NCBI GenBank assembly: GCA_949987705.1
Contig: OX465283.1
Coordinates: forward strand, 72,301,720-72,365,719
Origin: Thereva unica
Lineage: Eukaryota > Arthropoda > Insecta > Diptera > Therevidae
Reading direction: 5' to 3'
DNA: 64,000 bases
Below the pieces are notes generated by a model. The model saw nothing but the letters and a program-made list of their open reading frames with translations. It ran no database searches and was not told where the DNA came from. Positions 33,564 to 40,051 of the stretch are shown piece after piece. Position 1 is the stretch's first letter. The number at the start of each line of letters is the position of its first letter. A program made the translations under genes and the position numbers.

Positions 33564-33609
33564 GGCTACTTGTTATGAAATGTCTATGTTTGCACTTGAA
33601 GGCCTTTAT

Positions 33610-33876
33610 TTATACATTATGTAAGAATTTTAAGCATAAGTGTCCGCAAATCACTGAGTCGAAATTTTGATGTGCTGTATAGTTGTATGTGACTGCATCA
33701 CCCAAATAATTTACAACTTCCCGCGGCGGTTGCAGATTTCCAAAACTATCAAAGTAATTTATGATATCTCCATTTTTCTTATACGCTACCCAATGCGTTC
33801 CAGGTCCAGATGAAACATCTAGATTTATAATTCCGCTCTCATTTCTCCATGGTTTTTTAGGTAATTGATCGCGCAT
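33610..33876 (-). CDS. Polinton cysteine protease (adenain/Ulp1-like), start uncertain
   Basis: Catalytic order His-Asp-Gln-Cys: GTHWVAYKK, IINYFDSFGNLQPP, HQNFDSVICGHLC. It cleaves capsid precursors during virion maturation, as in adenovirus. The first ATG (MRDQLPKKPWRNESGIINLD) lies about 30 codons into the conserved domain. The frame stays open upstream (SLPKRALNENDLRKYAQHI) into the overlapping end of the PLA2 ORF without another ATG, so the natural start may be lost or translation may be coupled to the preceding gene. The catalytic residues are all present. Confidence 0.85.
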   Translation of the reverse strand: MRDQLPKKPWRNESGIINLDVSSGPGTHWVAYKKNGDIINYFDSFGNLQPPREVVNYLGDAVTYNYTAHQNFDSVICGHLCLKFLHNV

Positions 33877-33959
33877 AAATACTCCTCTAAAGTGGGCTAT
33901 ATGCTGTGCATATTTACGCAGATCATTTTCATTGAGTGCTCTTTTGGGTAGCGACTTTA

Positions 33960-34742
33960 TTAGTTTTTTGGTTGGGTGTTGAGAAAAAGTCCCAGTCCTT
34001 TCCTATATGGCTTTAGAAATAATCCTTGTCCAGGTTTTCCTAGCGCTATAGCTTCCATTGTCTCATTATGACGTTTCGCTTCCTGCAGCTCCCGACGTGC
34101 GACACTTGCGGCGTTTACAGCTTTAGCTATACCTGCTGCACCTCCAGATAGCGCTCCAACGGCGGAAAGACCTGCAAAAAGTGGAATGAGGAACGGTAAA
34201 ACTCCTCCTACTTTAGGTACTGGTATCACTCTAGGCGTAGTGTAAGATTTTTTCTTCCCCTTGATAACATTCTTTGCCGCACTTAGGGCAATTGTAGTAG
34301 CTTCCAACAGGTCTTTCGGCTTTTTCAGCTTTAACACTTTTCTAGCATTACGTACAGCTTCGCGGAATGATGGACGTAACGTATTCTTCTTCTTCTTCGA
34401 GCAGGTAATTTTTGCTTTGACCCCCATTCCAACTTTTATTTTAGCTTTCATGGCGTTTGTTACTAATAGCGCGTTAGCACGTTCTGCAAAGCTAGCGTCT
34501 TTAGATGTTACTCGTTGCCAGGCTTTTTCTTCTAAAATACGGTCAGCTATATGTCGGTCGCTTAAGTCCTTATGATCTCGATATGCAATATCATGCTGTT
34601 TGCAAGCTGCATCTAGTGGGTTGATGCCAGGATCACCGCGGGCTAGTCTTTTAGCTAACTTTGTTCCTGGACCACAGTATTGATATCCCGGTAGATGAAG
34701 CTCAAGCGGTAACTTATTTATAACAGTGTTTAACAGTCCTCC
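33960..34742 (-). CDS. Polinton virion protein with N-terminal phospholipase A2 domain
   Basis: The open frame extends well above the first ATG (34451). Reading from about 34742 gives GGLLNTVINKLPLELHLPGY, then YCGPGTKLAKRLARG and NPLDAACKQHDIAY. These are the Ca-binding loop and the catalytic His-Asp pair of the parvovirus-type PLA2 domain that Polintons carry. A Lys-rich part (CSKKKKNTLRPSFREAVRNA) and a strongly hydrophobic Gly/Ala segment (GGVLPFLIPLFAGLSAVGAL) near the C-terminus follow, likely membrane-active. The role is probably membrane penetration during entry. No ATG lies in frame before the PLA2 part, so the start is lost or uses another route. Confidence 0.82.
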   Translation of the reverse strand, partial: GGLLNTVINKLPLELHLPGYQYCGPGTKLAKRLARGDPGINPLDAACKQHDIAYRDHKDLSDRHIADRILEEKAWQRVTSKDASFAERANALLVTNAMKAKIKVGMGVKAKITCSKKKKNTLRPSFREAVRNARKVLKLKKPKDLLEATTIALSAAKNVIKGKKKSYTTPRVIPVPKVGGVLPFLIPLFAGLSAVGALSGGAAGIAKAVNAASVARRELQEAKRHNETMEAIALGKPGQGLFLKPYRKGLGLFLNTQPKN

Positions 34743-34790
34743 CCCTTGACAGCTCTTCGATGAATGGTGCGTTTCTTACTATGGTCAATC

Positions 34791-34819
34791 ATTTTATAGC
34801 TGATTAAAATCTATAAAAG
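34791..34819. promoter_or_regulatory. back-to-back TATA boxes between the PLA2 gene and the ATPase
   Basis: ATTTTATA at 34791-34798 (TATAAAAT on the minus strand) and TATAAAAG at 34812-34819 on the plus strand lie 13 bases apart. They serve the minus-strand virion block and the plus-strand ATPase respectively. Confidence 0.6.
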
Positions 34820-34854
34820 TACGGGTATTTATAGGGATTGGGTTAGTGTGCAAC

Positions 34855-35538
34855 ATGAAGTTTACCAAGCAACAAGCGTGTCTACCAGTTAGAAATACTG
34901 ATGTGTAAATCACAAGTACATCAAAGAAGCATGGGGTGCTGCTACCAAACAGTATAAGAGGTATTATTGTTGGACCGTCGAATTGTGGCAAGACAAATGT
35001 TATGCTAAGTCTACTGGAGCATCCTAACGGTCTGAGATTCGAGAATATATACATTTACTCAAAGTCGCTAAGTCAGCCGAAATACGAGTATTTAGGAGAA
35101 GTTGTAGCTCACATATCAGGTTTGGGCTATTATACGTTTTCTAACAACCACGATGTTATACCACCGGAGGAAGCAAAGCCAAACTCAATTTTCATCTTTG
35201 ATGATGTAGCCTGCGATAAACAAAATAATATTAGAGCCTACTTTTGTATGGGGAGGCATAACGACATTGACAGCTTTTACCTCTGTCAAACTTATACTCA
35301 TATACCAAAGCATCTAATCCGAGATAATGCAAACTTTCTGATCATATTCAAACAAGATGATTTGAACCTGAAGCATGTATACAATGATCATGTGAATAGT
35401 GATATGAAATTCGCAAAGTTCAGAAAAGCGTGTGCAAACTGTTGGAAAGACAAATATGGATTCTTAGTAATTGATAAGGACAGCCCCATGGGCAAAGGTC
35501 GATATCGAAAAGGCTTTGATGTATTCATGAGCCTATGA
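34855..35538 (+). CDS. Polinton packaging ATPase (FtsK/HerA-type), N-terminus broken
   Basis: The ATPase core has Walker A GPSNCGKTN, Walker B SIFIFDDVA and a conserved DSFYLCQTYTHIPKHLIRDN. It would pump element DNA into capsids. The natural start is probably ATG 34855 (MKFTKQQACLPVRNTDV), 36 bases after a TATA box. A stop TAA at 34906-34908 interrupts it, and the frame resumes before LLPNSIRGIIVG without another ATG. The conserved residues between appear in a neighbouring frame, which suggests two compensating small indels. The core from 34936 on is intact. Confidence 0.88.
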
Positions 35539-35574
35539 AGGAGCCCACCTAATCAGCTGACCAGGTCTTTCAGC

Positions 35575-36120
35575 TCTGCCTGGCTGGTCTGTCTGGCTGG
35601 TCTGTCTGGTTGGTTGGCTGGTCTGTCTGGCTGGTTGGCTGGTCTGTCTGGCTGGTCTGTCTGGCTGGTTGGCTGGTCTGTCTGGCTGGTTGGCTGGTCT
35701 GTCTGGCTGGTTGGCTGGTCTGTCTGGCTGGTCTGTCTGGCTGGTTGGCTGGTCTGTCTGGCTGGTTGGCTGGTCTGTCTGGCTGGTTGGCTGGTCTGTC
35801 TGGCTGGTCTGTCTGGCTGGTTGGTTGGTCTGTCTGGCTGGTTGGCTGGTCTGTCTGGCTGGTTGGCTGGTCTGTCTGGCTGGTCTGTCTGGCTGGTTGG
35901 CTGGTCTGTCTGGCTGGTTGGCTGGTCTGTCTGGCTGGTTGGCTGGTCTGTCTGGCTGGTTGGCTGGTCTGTCTGGCTGGTCTGTCTGGCTGGTTGGTTG
36001 GTCTGTCTGGCTGGTCTGTCTGGCTGGTTGGCTGGTCTGTCTGGCTGGTCTGTCTGGCTGGTCGGTCTGTCTGTCTGTCTGGCTGGTCTGTCTGGCTGAT
36101 CTATCTGGTTGACTTGCCTG
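35575..36120. repeat. CTGGCTGGTTGG / CTGTCTGG minisatellite
   Basis: About 540 bp of CTGGTCTGTCTGG and CTGGTTGGCTGG modules in irregular order between the ATPase and the next gene. The long frames across it on both strands (Trp/Leu-rich or Asp/Gln/Pro-rich) are simple-repeat artefacts. Confidence 0.9.
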
Positions 36121-36194
36121 GTACGTCTGGATCTATATAAATGCTTATTAGCATAGCTGTATATCATTGTAGCTGTAACCACACGTGTAGCAAC

Positions 36195-37082
36195 ATGAAT
36201 GAAAAATTGATGAAGGATATTATAAAAACACGTGAGGCTATACGAAGAAAATATAAAGCTCTCAAGACTGGTAAAATTGAATCTGAAGCTCAATTAGAGG
36301 AAACATTTAAACCTATAACCAACACGCTGAAAAAGCTCACAACAACAGCAGCATCAGTGAAACTTGAACCAAAAGAAGAAGAAGATGAAATTAAGCACGA
36401 GGGCAATGAAGAAGCATACACACCACCACCACCACCACGTAAATACTTAAAGCTAGAGCCACCGAGTTATTCTGAGGATGATGATGATGATGATGATGAT
36501 GATCAGTTTGTCACACCTACAAAAGAACCAAAATTAGAGTCTGCAGACCAGATACTAAACAAATATAAACAACTACTGGAAAATGATAGCACGAGAATTG
36601 ATAAAACGTATGGAGCGTACTATAAGAACGACATGTGGAATATTGGTAATTCGAGATTAAAAGTTGATAAAGAATACTTTCTTATAGATGGCAAGCGGTA
36701 CAAGATAACTGAAGGTCTAGCTGAATTAATTTTTATGAAAAAGCCTCGAGGCTACTCAAAAGAAGACTTGTCCAATTATCAAAAAATTGTAAATGATACA
36801 TGCACCCACAGACGTGATTTTAAGGAAAACCAGCAAATAAAAGGATCAAATAGCTTCAAATATAGAAACATAATAAAAAAGTTGATTCACACTCCTCATA
36901 CTGGAACGGGAATAATGCAAATTCCAAAGAAAAATATCGATTACATATATTGGGATGACCCCAATGAGCTAGTTGATAGGCTCCGAATATTGATAGCATC
37001 GCAGCAAGCTGGAAATAATAGCCATAGTAATGAAATAGTGTCAATCATTGAGGAGTTGCGGGAAGCTGACATTATAGTATAA
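36195..37082 (+). CDS. Polinton conserved protein, DUF8207-like
   Basis: I choose ATG 36195 (MNEKLMKDIIKTREAIRRKY) because a TATATAAATG box at 36134-36143 would start transcription after the upstream in-frame ATG at 36141. About 295 aa. An N-terminal coiled coil, a Pro run (PPPPPRKYLKLEPPSY), an Asp run and a C-terminal globular domain follow (TYGAYYKNDMWNIGNSRLKV, YKITEGLAELIFMKKPRGYS, NIDYIYWDDPNELVDRLRIL). The C-terminal pattern is like a domain often found near Polinton integrases and capsid genes. The function is unknown. The frame is intact. Confidence 0.7.
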   Translation: MNEKLMKDIIKTREAIRRKYKALKTGKIESEAQLEETFKPITNTLKKLTTTAASVKLEPKEEEDEIKHEGNEEAYTPPPPPRKYLKLEPPSYSEDDDDDDDDDQFVTPTKEPKLESADQILNKYKQLLENDSTRIDKTYGAYYKNDMWNIGNSRLKVDKEYFLIDGKRYKITEGLAELIFMKKPRGYSKEDLSNYQKIVNDTCTHRRDFKENQQIKGSNSFKYRNIIKKLIHTPHTGTGIMQIPKKNIDYIYWDDPNELVDRLRILIASQQAGNNSHSNEIVSIIEELREADIIV

Positions 37083-37119
37083 ATATTCCCACCCACATAG
37101 AACTATTAACATTTCGGAA

Positions 37120-37480
37120 ATGAGCGTTGACAAGTTTGGTCGATCTTTTAAACGGCAAAAATTTAGAGCAGTGGGTGATCGCGGTCCACCTGGAATTCCT
37201 GGAAAAGACGGTCCTGCTGGACCAAAAGGAAACGGTTTCAATTTAACATCAGATGGTGACTATGATCTTACCTTGAAAAGAATCAAAAACCTATGTAGGT
37301 GATCCAAAAGAAAATGCTGACGCTGCAACCAAAAACTATGTCGACGAAGAAATACGGGAAAGCATTGACAAAGCAGTAGAGAATCTAACGATGTTCATTT
37401 ATCGCGAAATTGCGAAGATCGAAAATTATATATTCTCACACATAATTAATAAGAAGGCTGAAAATGGCATCTCTGAGTAA
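37120..37480 (+). CDS. collagen-like, fibre-type Polinton protein (one frameshift)
   Basis: Starts MSVDKFGRSFKRQKF at ATG 37120. A short Gly-X-Y stretch (GDRGPPGIPGKDGPAGPKG) is followed by FNLTSDGDYDLTLKRIKNL, then after a shift near 37297 by VGDPKENADAATKNYVDEEI and a C-terminal coiled coil. The arrangement is that of trimeric spike or fibre proteins, so a host-attachment role is plausible. A TATAAATA (37078-37085) lies upstream. The end of the gene (stop 37478-37480) overlaps the integrase start. Fewer than ten collagen triplets, so only a short stalk. Confidence 0.7.
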
Positions 37481-38390
37481 GAGGCAAGTAGTAAATGAGC
37501 TTCACAAACCTGCTCGTCGAAATTTTTCTAGGCGGAGAGTTATCATTAAAGGTCTGGATGATTTGTGGCAGGCTGACTTGGTGGAAATGGATGCATATAA
37601 ACATGTAAACAAAGGATTCCGCTACTTACTGACTGTAATTGATGTATTTTCTAAATATGCCTGGGCTATGCCAATTAAAAGAAAAACCGGTCCAGAAGTC
37701 ACAGAAGCGATGCAATCAATGTTTAAAGATGGGCGCATACCTAACAATTTGCAAACGGATGATGGTAAGGAATTCTACAACTCTCACTTTCAAAAGCTAA
37801 TGAGCAAATATAAAATCAACCACTACTCAACATATACATCGCTTAAGGCATCAATAGTGGAAAGATTCAACCGAACTTTAAAGAGCATGATGTGGAAGGA
37901 ATTTAGCATGAATGGATCCTACAAATGGATTTCTATGATGAAAAAACTGCTATCACAATACAATGCAAAAAAACATCGAACAATTAAAATGCGTCCCTGT
38001 GATGTTAATAGGACAAATGAAAAGCTACTTCTTGCTACAGCCTATAATCACATCAAAATTGCCCCTTCACCTGCATATAAAATAGGAGACCGCGTCCGCA
38101 TAAGCAAATATAAACATCTATTTGAAAAAGGCTACACACCAAACTGGACAACTGAAATCTTTAAAATCTCCAAGGTTCAACTGACTAATCCACCGACATA
38201 TCAACTTGAGGACTACCAGGGCAACCCCATTAAAGGTGGATTCTATGAAAAGGAATTGCAGAAAGTTAAACATTCAGATCTCTACCTAGTTGAAAAAATA
38301 TTGAAAAAGAGCGGTGATAAAGTTTATGTTAAATGGTTGGGGTTCTCACGAGAACATAATTCTTGGATAAATGCTAATGATGTATTATAA
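37464..38390 (+). CDS. Polinton retroviral-type integrase with chromodomain
   Basis: 308 aa, intact. It begins MASLSKRQVVNELHKPARRN. The DDE core is LWQADLVEMDAY (Asp near 36), LQTDDGKEFYN (Asp near 99) and ASIVERFNRTLKSMMW (Glu near 132). An SH3-like C-terminal part follows (YKIGDRVRISKYKHLFEKGY), then a chromodomain (YLVEKILKKSGDKVYVKWLG then FSREHNSWI) that may guide insertion to marked chromatin. It inserts the element and makes the 6-bp duplication seen at the ends. It is the best preserved gene here. Confidence 0.95.
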   Translation: MASLSKRQVVNELHKPARRNFSRRRVIIKGLDDLWQADLVEMDAYKHVNKGFRYLLTVIDVFSKYAWAMPIKRKTGPEVTEAMQSMFKDGRIPNNLQTDDGKEFYNSHFQKLMSKYKINHYSTYTSLKASIVERFNRTLKSMMWKEFSMNGSYKWISMMKKLLSQYNAKKHRTIKMRPCDVNRTNEKLLLATAYNHIKIAPSPAYKIGDRVRISKYKHLFEKGYTPNWTTEIFKISKVQLTNPPTYQLEDYQGNPIKGGFYEKELQKVKHSDLYLVEKILKKSGDKVYVKWLGFSREHNSWINANDVL

Positions 38391-38418
38391 ATTAAATAAA
38401 AAGTAAAATAAAAATTTT

Positions 38419-38649
38419 TTATAACAAATTTGTTTTATTTTCAAATCTTATGCTATATATTTTTTCACGATGATGTTGGTTTAATATGGACTCTAGGATT
38501 TTGCCTGTATTGATGACTCTCTGTTGAAATCTGCATCTATCAAGGGCACTTATATACCATTGCCCCATACGGCTAGCTCTATAAGCGAAATCCCATACAT
38601 GCATAATGTGTAATTCAGGCGCTAGTGTAAATCGAACCCTTTTCTGCAT
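38419..38649 (-). CDS. PPP1R15/GADD34/ICP34.5-like protein (captured eIF2-alpha phosphatase regulator)
   Basis: Starts at ATG 38649 with MQKRVRF, a canonical PP1-docking KVxF/RVxF motif. HIMHVWDFAYRASRMGQWYI and DRCRFQQRV follow. This order (RVRF, His, Trp, AYR-AR-G-W, DR-RF-RI) is the conserved C-terminal domain of PPP1R15A/B, insect Gadd34, herpesvirus ICP34.5 and ASFV DP71L, which recruit PP1 to dephosphorylate eIF2-alpha and restart translation after stress or infection. The ORF overlaps the end of a Cys-rich ORF (38622-38924) by 28 bases in another frame. Either it is translated on its own or a small indel in the A-run at 38640-38643 split a longer protein. It lies between integrase and the right terminal repeat, on the minus strand. 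I infer the role from motif order only. Confidence 0.75.
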   Translation of the reverse strand: MQKRVRFTLAPELHIMHVWDFAYRASRMGQWYISALDRCRFQQRVINTGKILESILNQHHREKIYSIRFENKTNLL

Positions 38650-38924
38650 TCTCTACAGCTGCTTTTGGTGATCCGGACATAAAAATTTACTAGGCGTTGA
38701 ACTTCCCGTTTGTACCGCTCCACAAAACAGCATCCACATGTATCTGGTCCACAAGTTGTTTTATCGTTCGACCATGGGCAGTTCTTGTAATGTGCTCCAT
38801 GTATAGAATAAACTTTTCCAGCATTTTCGTATTCTTGAACATATCTATAGAGTTGTTCTATTTTACCCTTATGCTCCTCCAACAGTATACTAGAATATTC
38901 TTCGAGAAATTTTGGTATGCTCAT
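38622..38924 (-). CDS. Cys-rich protein upstream of the PPP1R15-like ORF
   Basis: 100 aa, starting MSIPKFLEEYSSILLEEHKG. An alpha-helical first half is followed by a cluster with HYKNCPWSNDKTTCGPDTCG and CC, then FVERYKREVQRLVNFYV and a final CRECRK. The Cys/His spacing suggests zinc binding. I do not recognise the family. It may be the N-terminal half of the PPP1R15-like protein separated by a frameshift, or a separate gene of the same transcript. Confidence 0.55.
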   Translation of the reverse strand: MSIPKFLEEYSSILLEEHKGKIEQLYRYVQEYENAGKVYSIHGAHYKNCPWSNDKTTCGPDTCGCCFVERYKREVQRLVNFYVRITKSSCRECRKGFDLH

Positions 38925-38926
38925 AT

Positions 38927-39109
38927 TTACTTATCTTTTATCTGCTGATATCTTATGGATGAAGAAGTATCTTTACTCTCAGATGATGATGATGATGATT
39001 GCTTCGATTTAATTGATAGAGAATTCAGTTGATATTTTAATTCTTTTACTTTGCTTCCTTTATCACCCTTTTCCTCAAGCAATCTGGTAGAATCCTTATA
39101 ACTGTTCAT
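38927..39109 (-). CDS. small Ser-rich ORF
   Basis: Starts MNSYKDSTRLLEEKGDKGSK and contains a Ser run. 60 aa, low complexity at the end. A TATATAAA on the minus strand (39154-39161) lies about 50 bases upstream and would start a transcript covering this ORF, the Cys-rich ORF and the PPP1R15-like ORF. Whether it is translated is unknown. Confidence 0.4.
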   Translation of the reverse strand: MNSYKDSTRLLEEKGDKGSKVKELKYQLNSLSIKSKQSSSSSSESKDTSSSIRYQQIKDK

Positions 39110-39189
39110 CACCGCAACCGGAAGAAAACTAACCTAACATTCCCCCTTCAAGGATTTATATACATAATAATTGAATCAAAGATCATTAC

Positions 39190-39879
39190 AAAAGATCCCT
39201 CAAGAGCTTCTTTAATTCTTAATTCAACTAGCTTCCCACAGCTGGCGCTCACATCTCGCACCAACTTCCCACCCCATGCCGGTTCTGGGCCACGCAAACA
39301 TACATCCAGAGCCTTAAGTCACATCCCCAAATCCCATGCCAGCTCTGGGCCATATCCCATGCCGGTTCTGCGCCACCCTATCCAAGAAACATACATCCAG
39401 AGCTTTAAGTCACACCTCAAATCCCATGCCAGCTCTGGACCAAATCAACACCGAAATTCAACTAGCTTCCCACAGGTGGCACTCAACAACACAGCTTTCA
39501 GTCACACCCCAAATACCACCCCGGTCCCACACCAAATCCCATACACGCTCTGGACCACCCATCTCCATCCACCAACTCCAAGCCACCCCATCCAAGACAC
39601 CCAACCTCCATAAACAGCTTTCAAACCACCTTACCCAAAACCCAAACCCAAAACATCTCGTACACGTACATAAAGAGCTTTCACCCATCTCCACACACCA
39701 ACTCTAAGCCACCTTCACACCTCATACCCATACATGAAGAGCTTTCAAGCCACCTTATCCAAGACACAAACCTAAAACACCTCGTGCCACGTACATGTAG
39801 AGCTTTCAGACCCCCCCAAATCCTAGGCCGGTACGGGGCCACCTCCTAGGTGGCTTAGAACCGGCATAGCTCTACTACT
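39190..39879. repeat. Polinton right terminal inverted repeat
   Basis: Inverse of 24351-25230 with fewer tandem units: TACATGAAGAGCTTTCAAGC, AAGCCACCTTATCCAAGACA, GGCCGGTACGGGGCCACC (both versions near the tip). It ends at CTCTACTACT 39879. Confidence 0.85.
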
Positions 39880-39920
39880 CCCGACGACTACAAAACTATC
39901 AGAAATATTATTAATCTATT

Positions 39921-40051
39921 ATTTGGAAGTTTGAAAGCTTCCAATGGAGATTTGGTATGCCTTGAAACTTTGGACTTTTGGCAACCTAGGCACGATCGAG
40001 ACCACTCATTGCAGTCTTTATTGATCGATGTCCAGAAGTATTTCTTGGTAA
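39921..40051 (-). pseudogene. gypsy-2 integrase zinc-module remnant
   Basis: On the minus strand this continues the integrase start from 41704 across the Zator-type insertion: KKYFWTSINKDCNEWSRSC and LGCQKSKVSRHTKSPLEAF, the second half of the H2C2 module. It ends where the foldback-like element joins. Removing 40052-41703 and one TAA restores the frame. Confidence 0.8.

Larger units (their letters stand above)
24351..39879. mobile_element. Maverick/Polinton, 15.5 kb
   Basis: Ends AGTAGTAGAGCTATGCCGG...CCGGCATAGCTCTACTACT. The 6-bp TSD CCCGAC is at 24345-24350 and 39880-39885, the size expected for Polintons. Long inverted repeats frame a full set of genes: PolB, integrase, packaging ATPase, capsid proteins, protease, PLA2 protein, fibre-like protein and accessory ORFs. 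Several are broken by single changes, so the copy is dead but young. It sits in the right arm of the foldback-like element. Confidence 0.95.
21637..39920. mobile_element. foldback-like element with long, internally repetitive inverted arms
   Basis: The left arm (matching from about 21786 to 22876) and the right arm (23547 to about 39915, once the Polinton is removed) are imperfect inverted copies. Examples are ATTTCTAATAG with its complement CTATCAGAAAT, GAGAGCCGACTG near 22090 and 24180, and the AACCTATAGTAAG block. Each arm contains tandem units. A unique centre holds one ORF. The exact ends are not certain: left sequence 21637-21780 has no clear partner on the right, and the flanking gypsy integrase core is deleted. 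Confidence 0.6.

Noticed and set aside
35553..36293. Long frames across the CTGG repeat on both strands (up to 246 aa)
   Set aside because: Pure simple-repeat translations open in several frames at once; no domain, and they lie in an intergenic minisatellite.
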